The position numbers and the translations under genes were made by a program. Source: VRUE01 sp963702955 (GTDB lineage Bacteria; Actinomycetota; Thermoleophilia; Solirubrobacterales; 70-9). Taken from it: 64,000 nucleotides of DNA. The stretch spans positions 2,232,001 to 2,296,000 of the forward strand of contig OY969774.1 of the NCBI GenBank assembly GCA_963702955.1, written 5' to 3'. Of this stretch, positions 9,224 through 16,461 are shown one piece after another (within the stretch, counting starts at the first letter, position 1; the number at the start of each line of letters is the position of its first letter). The notes under the pieces were generated by a model. That model had not been told where the DNA came from and did no database searches. It saw nothing but the letters and a program-made list of their open reading frames with translations.

Positions 9224-9466
9224 CCCTGCAAGGGCACCCTGCAGCTCACCGCCAAGGTCAAGCAGGGCAAGAAGATCGAGAACCCGGTCATCGGCAGGGC
9301 CTCCTTCGACCTCTCCCCGGGCTCCGCCCGGACGCTCGCGGTGAAGATCTCAAACGCCCAGGCCAAGCTGCTGCTGGCCCAGGGCAAGACCTTGGCGGCC
9401 CAGCTCGTCGGGACCGGGGTGCAGGGGCGGACGGTGAAGCTGCGGGGGGCGAAGCACAGGCGCTGA
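9224..9466 (+). pseudogene. 3' fragment of the interrupted secreted InlB-type repeat protein
   Basis: Encodes the last 80 residues of the gene beginning at 2846: a Cys-containing strand (PCKGTLQLTAKV), a beta-rich segment and a basic end (KLRGAKHRR). No start codon or ribosome site belongs to it; a frame running out of the element end enters it but would not give a native protein. The joined product resembles C-terminal beta-sandwich domains common in secreted Solirubrobacterales proteins. Confidence 0.85.
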
Positions 9467-9476
9467 GGCCGCGGCC

Positions 9477-10236
9477 TTGCACAACTCGCATCGCCGCCCG
9501 AACCCTTCCGCTCTCGGCGCGGGCTGTCTGGCTGCCTCGTTGTTGCTTGGCACCGCCACGGCGACTGCCGCGCCCCCTCCCGCGCCGATCCCCCGTCCGG
9601 GTGTCGATGTCGTCGGGGCCGGGCAGGTGCTTCGCGTCGCGTGCCCCTTGCCCGGGCCTACTCGGAGATCGGCATCCACGGGAAGACGCTCGAACAGCTG
9701 GCCGACTCCTCGGCCACCGACTCCCTCTTTTCGCTGAGGAAGTTCAAGTGCGACCGAGCCGGCCAGGCCGGCTCGCCGCGCATCGACCTGAGAAGCCGGG
9801 AACTTTATTTCGTCTTGGAAGGGGAACCGGAGATCAGCGTCGATTTCTCATCCTCACCGTTTCCCCGGCGCTCGAAACCGAGGTCTCGAGCGGCCTCGGT
9901 TCCTCTTTCTCCTGGCAACCGAAGATCGAAATGGGTGTCGACAAGCCACCCCGAGGCGAGGTTCGGCTGGTCCACCGGCTGGTGCCCAACGCTCCGGGCC
10001 CTCCCGCGGTTGAAGGCGAGGGAACCGCCGAGCTGCTCCTCGGGTTGCGGGTGGGCATCTCAGTCGCCGGCAGGGCCGGGCTCGCCGGGCTCGTCGGTCC
10101 GAAGGTGGAGGCCACCCTACGTGCCAGCGGTTCCTCGGTTTGCGCCGATGCCTCCTCCTCCGTTCGCCTCCGGCTCACCGCTCACGCCCACGTCTTCATC
10201 AGAAAGTGGACCCTCGTTAACGCCCGCGCTCCCTGA
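9477..10236 (+). pseudogene. Frameshifted secreted-protein remnant
   Basis: Protein-like sequence passes through all three forward frames. From a TTG at 9477 it reads as a signal peptide (GCLAASLLLGTATATAA). Near 9640 the coherent sequence moves to a second frame (EIGIHGKTLEQLADSSATD ... RSRELYFVLEGEPEISVDF). Near 9835 it moves to a third (FLILTVSPALETEVSSGLGS ... ending at the TGA at 10234). Two frameshifts best explain this. It resembles no enzyme I recognise; lineage-specific secreted proteins are the likely origin. Sequencing error is an alternative to true decay. Confidence 0.55.
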
Positions 10237-10265
10237 GCACGGCAGGGGGGCGACCGCGCCTATTC

Positions 10266-10553
10266 TCAGCCGGCGCTCGCCGACCCCGCGGAGCGCGCGT
10301 CGTGAACCGCTGCGACGTAGAGGCGATCGGAAGGCTCTTCGTAGCGGTAGAGCAGGATCATCCAGGGCCAGGGGCCGAGCACGAATCGCGCCGGAGCCCA
10401 GCGCCCTCCCAGCGCCCGCCCCGCCAGGGGGAAGGTCTCGAGCACCCGCAGCGAGCGAGCGATCCTCGCCCAGGTGTTGCCCGGAAGCCCGAGCTGCGCG
10501 ATCGCCTCCTCGACATCTCGTCCCGCCTGCGGGGTGACGATGAACTCGGCCAC
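10266..10553 (-). CDS. RelE/ParE-family toxin
   Basis: A 95-residue protein with the RelE/ParE fold pattern: a helical N-terminus (AGRDVEEAIAQL), a middle with FPLAGRALGGRWAPARFVLG, and a terminal strand pair RYEEPSDRLYVAAVHDAR. Family members are gyrase poisons or ribosome-dependent RNases; which applies here cannot be told. It starts at GTG immediately after the antitoxin stop, so the pair is translated from one mRNA. Confidence 0.8.
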   Translation of the reverse strand: MAEFIVTPQAGRDVEEAIAQLGLPGNTWARIARSLRVLETFPLAGRALGGRWAPARFVLGPWPWMILLYRYEEPSDRLYVAAVHDARSAGSASAG

Positions 10554-10814
10554 TCAGGTGAGTTTGTCGAGTGGGACGCCTTCGCCTCGAGTTGCCTGGG
10601 CGAGCCCTTCTTGCGTGCGCTCCCAGGCGCCGGGAACAGCGTCGAGGATCTCGGTGATCCGCGCCGCGTCGGGATCGGCGTCCTCCAGGGCAATCGAGAG
10701 CAGTGAGCGCGCCAGCGTCCCCTCCTGCACATGCGTGCGCTCGGCAAGCGCCGCCAGCTTGTGGGCATGCTCGCCGTCGAGCGTCACGTTGATGCGCTTT
10801 CTCCCAGCCTCCAT
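10554..10814 (-). CDS. Antitoxin of the RelE/ParE pair
   Basis: An 86-residue protein starting at ATG 10814. The N-terminal segment RKRINVTLDGEHAHKLAALAERT has the beta-strand then helix pattern of ribbon-helix-helix DNA-binding antitoxins. The C-terminal half (about residues 40-86) would wrap the toxin. Antitoxin-first order and zero spacing to the toxin gene are typical. It likely represses its own promoter, which faces the ATPase gene across an AT-rich gap. Confidence 0.78.
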   Translation of the reverse strand: MEAGRKRINVTLDGEHAHKLAALAERTHVQEGTLARSLLSIALEDADPDAARITEILDAVPGAWERTQEGLAQATRGEGVPLDKLT

Positions 10815-10875
10815 CCGAAATCGGAGCTTACACGATTGAGCACGGGGTGTGCAACGCAACCCCGAAGCCATGCTT

Positions 10876-10924
10876 ATTACAGAAAATCCTTTAGGATGGG
10901 ACAACCTAACAAGGTCTCTGTAAT
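10876..10924 (+). promoter_or_regulatory. AT-rich palindromic operator-like region between divergent genes
   Basis: ATTACAGA (10876-10883) and TCTGTAAT (10917-10924) are perfect 8-base inverted repeats. The second overlaps the start codon of the rightward ATPase. A nested ATCCT-TT-AGGAT palindrome sits at 10886-10897. This stretch is strikingly AT-rich for the window and separates the leftward TA operon from the rightward ATPase gene, so it could be a shared operator or a translation-blocking hairpin. Confidence 0.5.
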
Positions 10925-12104
10925 GACTCAAGCTTCGAGAAAGAATCCTTACAGGCCGGGTGTCGGCGTTCGCCCTCTGTACCTCGCGGGCAGAGACCCA
11001 TCGATCCGGCGCTTCTCGGCGATGCTTCGCGCAGCGCCGGAGCAGCAGGCGAGCATGCGCGTCACGGGCTTGCGCGGTGTCGGCAAGACCGTTCTGCTGG
11101 GCGCGTTTTCAGAACACGCCGAGGATGCCAATTGGGAGCCGGCCGAGCTCGAGCTCCAGCCCTCGCACAACACAGATGAAGCGCTTCAGGAGGCTCTCGC
11201 CGGACTGCTCCGCCGCGCCCGGAAGCGGCTCTCCCGCCTCGAGCGCTTGCGCGCCGTCGCCGGCCGGGCAATACGGGCGGGGTCTCTCTCGGTCACCTGG
11301 GAGGACGTTTCGCTCTCGATCGCCCCCGGCTCCGAGCGGGAGAGCGATCTCGCCAGGGACATCTTCGCCACGGTGGAGTTGGCCGTGGCCAAAGGCAGGG
11401 AGGGCTTCGTCCTACTCCTCGACGAGGCGCAGCTGATCCGCGATGAGCGTGACCGCCACGGCGAGCACCCGCTCTCGCTGTTGATAGCGCCACTGGTCGC
11501 GCTGCAGCGTCAGGAGCTTCCCCTGGCGGTGGTCGTGTGCGGGCTGCCGACCCTCGCGGCGAACCTGCAGAAGGCCCGCTCCTACAGCGAGCGTCTCTTC
11601 CGGGGCGAGGAGGTCGGCTCGCTGCCCGAGGAGGAGGCGCTCGCCGCATTCACGCGGCCGCTCGAGCAGACCGACCGCGCTGCCGACGAGGAGGTCGCCG
11701 AGGAGGTGGCGAGGGAGGTCGAGGGATACCCGTACTTCATCCAGCTGTGGGGGTCGGAGCTGTGGGATGCCGCCGACCTCGCGGGCATCGACCGCTTCAC
11801 TCCGGAGCTGCTGCGCGAGGCCCGCCCGCAGATATACGAACGCCTCGACCGGGACTTCTACGAGCCCCGTATAACGACCCTCACCCCCGCTGAGCAGGAG
11901 GTGCTGCTCGGCTCTGCCGCCTGCCCATATCCACCCTTGCGCTCCGCCGATCTCGGCAAAGTGTCGGCCAAGACCCCCGGCAACGTCAACGTCCTGCTCG
12001 GCAGGCTGGTGGAGGCCGGCGTCCTGTACCGGATCCGCAAAGGCGAGTACGGCTACACGGCGCCGAAGTTCCGCGACTTCCTTCAGCGCCGCGTCTCCGC
12101 GTAG
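10923..12104 (+). CDS. Orc1/STAND-like AAA ATPase
   Basis: A 393-residue NTPase. Walker A is GLRGVGKT (residues 49-56); Walker B is LLLDEAQ (164-170). A sensor-type CGLPTL follows near 200, and a C-terminal winged-helix-like domain (about 310-393) ends in YGYTAPKFRDFLQ. This matches AAA_16/Orc1-like ATPases found as solitary genes or in mobile defence-type loci. The ATG at 10923 is chosen; an in-frame ATG at 10896 is possible but lies inside the palindromic region. Function unknown; it is divergent from a TA pair. Confidence 0.75.
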   Translation: MTQASRKNPYRPGVGVRPLYLAGRDPSIRRFSAMLRAAPEQQASMRVTGLRGVGKTVLLGAFSEHAEDANWEPAELELQPSHNTDEALQEALAGLLRRARKRLSRLERLRAVAGRAIRAGSLSVTWEDVSLSIAPGSERESDLARDIFATVELAVAKGREGFVLLLDEAQLIRDERDRHGEHPLSLLIAPLVALQRQELPLAVVVCGLPTLAANLQKARSYSERLFRGEEVGSLPEEEALAAFTRPLEQTDRAADEEVAEEVAREVEGYPYFIQLWGSELWDAADLAGIDRFTPELLREARPQIYERLDRDFYEPRITTLTPAEQEVLLGSAACPYPPLRSADLGKVSAKTPGNVNVLLGRLVEAGVLYRIRKGEYGYTAPKFRDFLQRRVSA

Positions 12105-12139
12105 ACCTTGGCATCGCGGTCCCTGGCCATCTCGGCGCC

Positions 12140-13027
12140 TCAGGGAGCGCCGACCCGCAGCTGCGGGGTCACGGTGCCGCCGCGGCGCCGCTCTTCCTTG
12201 GTCACCACGTCGAAGAAGACGTCGTTGCGGCCACGGCGCATCGGGTAGGGGAAGAGGCGGCGGGCGCGGCGGTGCGAGGCGGCGAGCGCGCGGAAGCTCG
12301 ACTCGTGCGCGCGCGTCCAGCGGATGCCGAAGATCTCGCGGACGCGCGGCGGCAGCGTGCCCTTGATGATGTGGTTCTGGACGGCGACGTTGCCGCGGGC
12401 GGGCGCCGGCACCGGCTGGCGGAAGGCGACCAGCGGCGCCATCTCGAGGCCGTGCGCGGTCGCCTGCAGGTCCGGCGAGGCGAGCATCCCCTCCCACCAG
12501 GCGCTGAACTCGCGGTGGCTGCCGGGCACCTCGCCGCGCGGCAGCCCGAACAGCTCGCCGAAGCGCACGTAGTCCTGCCAGAGGCGCTCGCGCTCGTCGG
12601 GATCGAGCGGTCGCACCATCGTCTCGTACATCGCCCGGCCGGAGTCGGCGATCACCGCCAGCGTCCACAGCATCAGCTCCGGGTCAAAGGCCGAGTAGGC
12701 GGCGCCGGCGGGGTGGGCGCCGGCGGCCTCGGGCAGCGTCCCCCGGGTCCGCTCGTGCAGGCGATGGACCTTGGCCAGCGCCTCGTCGGCCTCGGCCCGG
12801 GTGCCGAGGAAGATCGTCTCCTGGATCTTGGCGGTGCGGGCGAGCCGCTCGAACGGGCGGTCGGCGGAGCGGGTCGAGAGCATCGTGCCGGTGTAGGTGA
12901 GCGGTTCCAGGGCGCCGATCAGCAGCGCCCGTTGCCCGTACAGGAGCCCGACCGAGCGCTCGCCGTGGACGCGGCGCGCCATCGAGAGGCCGGGCGGGAA
13001 GTAGCTGGCGGAACCTGGCTCGGTCAT
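12140..13027 (-). CDS. Oxygenase MpaB/Lcp-like family protein (DUF2236)
   Basis: A 295-residue, largely alpha-helical protein of the DUF2236 family, which includes fungal MpaB and the latex-clearing b-type haem oxygenase Lcp. Visible family features are the N-terminal ARRVHGERSVGLLYGQRALLIGAL segment region, the central SAFDPELMLWTLAVIADS, and WWEGMLASPDLQATAHG. A conserved C-terminal RRARRLFPYPMRRGR follows. The substrate in bacteria is mostly unknown. It is convergent with the ATPase gene and divergent from the SIR2 gene. Confidence 0.8.
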   Translation of the reverse strand: MTEPGSASYFPPGLSMARRVHGERSVGLLYGQRALLIGALEPLTYTGTMLSTRSADRPFERLARTAKIQETIFLGTRAEADEALAKVHRLHERTRGTLPEAAGAHPAGAAYSAFDPELMLWTLAVIADSGRAMYETMVRPLDPDERERLWQDYVRFGELFGLPRGEVPGSHREFSAWWEGMLASPDLQATAHGLEMAPLVAFRQPVPAPARGNVAVQNHIIKGTLPPRVREIFGIRWTRAHESSFRALAASHRRARRLFPYPMRRGRNDVFFDVVTKEERRRGGTVTPQLRVGAP

Positions 13028-13084
13028 AGCGGCCGAAGGCTACCCTCGCGCGTTCCACCGTGACCTTTATCGCTGACCTTAGTG

Positions 13085-14170
13085 ATGCTACGGTTCGGCA
13101 GAGTACTAGGGGAGGAGATACCCGTCAGTGGGAAAAGCTCAGCCGAAGCCACACCTTTCTTCCGCCAGCCGGCGGTCAAGCAGGCAATTCGCCAGCTCGC
13201 CGGCGCTCGTAACCTGACAATTTTCGTCGGAGCCGGGGTTGGCACCGAGATCGGCCTGCCAACCTGGGCCCAGCTCGTCCGTCGCTTGCTTTCCGATGCC
13301 GTCGCCGGCAGTAAGGGTCGAGCTTGGGAAAGGAGCCTCTCCGCGGCTGACGAGGCTGTGGTGAACCGCCTGCTCGCGGGAGAGTCGCTTCTCAACGTCG
13401 CGACCATCGCCAAGGCACGCCTCGGCGCTCGCTTCGAGAATGCGCTAAGCCGTGCCCTCTACGGCGAGAAGTGGCGGGACGGCACCCTCTTCGTGCCGAA
13501 GAGCGGTGCACGCTACCGCTACCTCGACTCGACTACCGTCGAGGCCGTTGCGGCCGTCTACGCCGCCTTCGCGGATTCCGACAACCAGTGGAGCTGCGAC
13601 ATTGTCACCACCAACTACGATCGCTCGCTCGAGGAAGCGCTCGCCGCGAAGGGCATCGTCGCCGAGCCCTGGTTCGCCGACGCGGCCCCCGAGGACGAGA
13701 GCTGCATTGAGCACGTCGTCCGCCATTTGCATGGGTTCCTTACGCGTGACGAGAGCGGCGGCGACGTCGTGCTAACCGAGGCCGACTATCACGAGGCCGG
13801 CGCCCAGAAGCTTTCCTGGCAGGAGTCCTATCTGCGCCGTCGGCTGAGTGAGTTGACGATGCTATTCGTCGGCACCTCGCTCACGGACCCCGATGTCCTC
13901 TCGATTCTCTTCCGCTCGGTCGAAGACCGCCATCCGGCGGTCGCTCTACTGGTCCAGCCGGGGCCGACCGAGGGGACACCCGACATCCCGTCTCCTCCGG
14001 ATCCGTGCGAGGATGCGACCGCTGAACTGCGTGCTGAACGCTGGAAAAGCGCCGGCCTGGAAGTGCTTGAAGCCGACTACGTCTCCCAGCCCCGTCATGG
14101 CGGAGGGGCTGCTCAGCAACTAAACCCAATCCCTATTGTTAGGAAGGGAGTGATCAGCAATGGCAACTAG
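13085..14170 (+). CDS. SIR2-like domain protein
   Basis: A 361-residue protein with a SIR2-like NAD-binding fold: FVGAGVGTEIGLPTW (residues 47-61), TTNYD (175-179), the catalytic-type histidine in RHLHGF (213-218) and FVGTSLTDPD (261-270). This architecture matches SIR2-like NADases of anti-phage systems more than deacetylase sirtuins: no zinc-binding Cys quartet is visible. The ATG at 13085 (or GTG at 13082) has no good ribosome site, so a leaderless mRNA is possible. The 3' end overlaps a 53-residue gene by 11 bases. Effector activity is inferred. Confidence 0.75.
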   Translation: MLRFGRVLGEEIPVSGKSSAEATPFFRQPAVKQAIRQLAGARNLTIFVGAGVGTEIGLPTWAQLVRRLLSDAVAGSKGRAWERSLSAADEAVVNRLLAGESLLNVATIAKARLGARFENALSRALYGEKWRDGTLFVPKSGARYRYLDSTTVEAVAAVYAAFADSDNQWSCDIVTTNYDRSLEEALAAKGIVAEPWFADAAPEDESCIEHVVRHLHGFLTRDESGGDVVLTEADYHEAGAQKLSWQESYLRRRLSELTMLFVGTSLTDPDVLSILFRSVEDRHPAVALLVQPGPTEGTPDIPSPPDPCEDATAELRAERWKSAGLEVLEADYVSQPRHGGGAAQQLNPIPIVRKGVISNGN

Positions 14171-14321
14171 ATACGTTCCCGCCGTGCCCGGGCCGGAATC
14201 CTCGTCACGCAAAGTCCGCAAGCGAGTCCAGGAGGCCCAGCAACAGCTCAATCAAGTAGAGGCGAAGCTCAAGCGCGGGACCGATGCCACCCGATCCTCC
14301 AAGCGAGCACAGACTTCCTAA
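14160..14321 (+). CDS. Small basic coiled-coil-like protein coupled to the SIR2 gene
   Basis: A 53-residue protein starting at ATG 14160 inside the last codons of the SIR2 gene, seven bases after the good ribosome site AGGAAGGGAG. It reads MATRYVPAVPGPE, then a charged amphipathic helix (VRKRVQEAQQQLNQVEAKL) and a basic tail ending AQTS. I recognise no family. The overlap implies co-translation with the SIR2 protein, so it may be a partner, regulator or antitoxin. The strong ribosome site supports it being real despite its size. Confidence 0.6.
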   Translation: MATRYVPAVPGPESSSRKVRKRVQEAQQQLNQVEAKLKRGTDATRSSKRAQTS

Positions 14322-14357
14322 AGCCCCCGCCGACGATCGTCTGACCAGGCGCTTCCA

Positions 14358-14993
14358 TTACGCCACCGCTCGCAGGTGGCGGTAAGCCGTCTTCCGGCCG
14401 GCCTCGCGCAGCGCCTCGCCCTGTCCCAGATAGGGGACGATGAGCGTGTAGGCGACGTCGCTCGCGAGTTCGCCCAGCTCGCCGGTGCGGCCGGCGAGGA
14501 TCCGGCCCGCGATCAGGGTCTCGGCGCCGGCGAGGGCTGCCCGGGCGGCGCTCGCCGGGACACCGCTGTCGACGCCCGCCTCGTCTCGGCCCCGCTCGAG
14601 GAAGGACAGTGCCTCAGTCCTCGCCTCGGCGAGGATCTCGGCGGCGCGACCGCCCGCCGAGGGCGCCTCGACCAGCGCCGTCCGGGCCGGCGCCGGTCGT
14701 TCGGCGAGCAGGCCGAGCAGGGCCGCGACGCCGTCGTGCACGCTCGCCGCCCAGGGCTTGGCCGGATGGTGGACAGCCGCGAGCCGCCGTCGCGCCTCGC
14801 GCACCGCCATCTCCGCCGCCGCCGCCAGGCAGTCCTCGGTGCCGTCGAACAGCTCCTCGAAGGAGGCGCGCTCGACACCCGCCGCAGCGCAGACCTCGTC
14901 CACGCTCGTCCGCTCGAACCCCCGCGCCGCGCAGCTCTCGGCCATCCCGACAAGGATCCATTCGCGCTTGGAGTGGGCAGCAAGCGGCTCCAT
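14358..14993 (-). CDS. TetR/AcrR-family transcriptional regulator
   Basis: A 211-residue protein with an N-terminal TetR-type helix-turn-helix (about residues 9-55: ILVGMAESCAARGFERTSV, then VCAAAGVERASFEELF). A helical ligand-binding domain rich in Ala and Leu follows. Such proteins repress neighbouring or own genes until a small molecule binds. The divergent gene is the nucleotidyltransferase at 15110, but no clear operator could be assigned between them, so the target is unknown. Confidence 0.8.
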   Translation of the reverse strand: MEPLAAHSKREWILVGMAESCAARGFERTSVDEVCAAAGVERASFEELFDGTEDCLAAAAEMAVREARRRLAAVHHPAKPWAASVHDGVAALLGLLAERPAPARTALVEAPSAGGRAAEILAEARTEALSFLERGRDEAGVDSGVPASAARAALAGAETLIAGRILAGRTGELGELASDVAYTLIVPYLGQGEALREAGRKTAYRHLRAVA

Positions 14994-15109
14994 GGTCCGT
15001 AAACGCGATTGTACACCCCCTGTAGGGCTTTGTGGACAGCCTCGTACCGTCCCCAGATGTGAGCCCTAACCCAGCTGGAAGCGCTCGGCCCGCCTATCCT
15101 CTTTGGGCC

Positions 15110-15502
15110 ATGGCCACGCGGCTCGACAACGCCCTCGCCGGCGCCACGTTCTCCGATCCGGAGCGCCGCACCGTGCAGCGCCTCGTCAACGCGCTCGAGG
15201 ACGCGCTCGGCGACGATCTCCTGGCCGTCTGGCTCTACGGCTCCCGTGCCCGCGGCGAGCAGCCCCACGCCGAGTCAGACGTCAACCTGATGGTGATCGC
15301 CGAAGGCGGCGAGCGCCGCTATGGCGCCAAGGTGAACGACCTCCGCTACGACATCGCATGGGCCGAGGCCGCCAACCCCGTTTACTTCTCGGCTTTCGTG
15401 CACGATCTCGAGTGGCTGCACGGACGCCGCCAGATCGAATCCTTCTTCATTCAGGAGGTCGATCGCGACAAGGTCGTCCTCTACGGGGGAGGGCTCGAAT
15501 GA
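15110..15502 (+). CDS. MNT-type nucleotidyltransferase-fold protein, atypical active site
   Basis: A 130-residue protein of the minimal nucleotidyltransferase family. LYGSRARGE (residues 42-50) is the GSxxxG signature. The usual SDxDL reads SDVNL (56-60), so the second metal-binding Asp is Asn59. Family members pair with HEPN RNase toxins and neutralise them by AMPylation. The stop overlaps the start of a truncated HEPN gene (ATGA). Loss of the Asp together with the broken partner suggests a decaying module. The start at 15110 follows poor ribosome-site context. Confidence 0.72.
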   Translation: MATRLDNALAGATFSDPERRTVQRLVNALEDALGDDLLAVWLYGSRARGEQPHAESDVNLMVIAEGGERRYGAKVNDLRYDIAWAEAANPVYFSAFVHDLEWLHGRRQIESFFIQEVDRDKVVLYGGGLE

Positions 15503-15567
15503 GCCCCCGCTCTGAAGAGTTCATCGATTCCGCCCGCGAGCGGCTGGCGGGTGCACGTGACGCGATA
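15499..15567 (+). pseudogene. Truncated HEPN-domain toxin remnant
   Basis: The ATG overlaps the nucleotidyltransferase stop, as in intact MNT/HEPN operons. Only about 23 residues look HEPN-like (MSPRSEEFIDSARERLAGAR). After about 15567 the frame becomes Pro/Gly-rich and runs into the opposite-strand cyclophilin gene until a stop at 15693. The HEPN catalytic RxxxxH motif is absent. A deletion fused to the cyclophilin 3' flank is the simplest explanation. Confidence 0.6.
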
Positions 15568-15596
15568 ACCCCGAGAGCCCCCGGGGGCGCCCCGCC

Positions 15597-16262
15597 TCAG
15601 CCCTTCTCGATCGTCAGCTTTTCGATCAGGACGGGTTGTTTGGGTTTTTCGTCGGGGGCGCCGAGCTTGTTGATCCGTTCGACGGCGGCATAGCCCTTGC
15701 TGACGTTGCCGAGCAGCGCGTATTCGGGCGGCAGGCCGGCGTCGACGCTGGTGACGACGAAGAACTGGCTGCCGGACGTCCCCGGGGGCTCGGCCGGGCT
15801 CTTCGCCATCGCCACGACACCCTTGGTGTAAGCGAGGTCGGCGGGCGGCTTCTCGACGACGCTGTAGCCGGGGCCGCCGCTGGTGTCGCCCTGCGGGTCG
15901 CCGCCCTGGACGACGAAGCCGGAGACGACGCGCGGGAAGTCGAGCCCGTCGTAGAAGCCCTGGCGGGCCAGGTAGGCGAACGAGTTGGTGGTCTTCGGCG
16001 CCTGCTTGGTGTCGAGTTCGATCTCGAACGTGCCGCAGCTGGTCTGGACGACCGCGGTCAGCTTTTCGCCCGCCTTGACCGCCTGCTTCGGCGCCGACAG
16101 GCTCGCTTCCCGCGGTTCCGGCGCTTCGACTTCCTTGCAGCCGGAGGCGGTCGTGGTGGCGGTCGAGCTGTCGCCACCGCCACCACCGCAGCCGGCCACG
16201 AGCGCCACGCAGGCAGCGAGCGCCACGAGGATCGCCGCCGCGCCGTTCTTCCCCTCCTTCAC
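15597..16262 (-). CDS. Cyclophilin-type peptidyl-prolyl isomerase lipoprotein
   Basis: A 221-residue protein with a lipoprotein signal peptide and lipobox LVAGC (Cys25), followed by a Gly/Ser/Thr linker. The cyclophilin domain (about residues 67-221) shows TSCGTFEIELDTKQAPKTTN, DFPRVVSGFVVQGGDP and SGSQFFVV, which carry the active-site Arg, Phe and Gln region. It would catalyse proline isomerisation on exported proteins at the outer face of the membrane. Confidence 0.9.
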   Translation of the reverse strand: MKEGKNGAAAILVALAACVALVAGCGGGGGDSSTATTTASGCKEVEAPEPREASLSAPKQAVKAGEKLTAVVQTSCGTFEIELDTKQAPKTTNSFAYLARQGFYDGLDFPRVVSGFVVQGGDPQGDTSGGPGYSVVEKPPADLAYTKGVVAMAKSPAEPPGTSGSQFFVVTSVDAGLPPEYALLGNVSKGYAAVERINKLGAPDEKPKQPVLIEKLTIEKG

Positions 16263-16332
16263 GGCGCGAAGACTAACCGGAATGGCGCACGAGGGCCGCC
16301 TTCCGCGCCGCGCCGCTAAAGTTGACCGCTCC

Positions 16333-16405
<73 letters not shown>

Positions 16406-16461
16406 TCGCTGCGCTGTGGGGATCGCCGGCCTCAGGCGGCGCTCGATAGCCTGCGCGGCCG

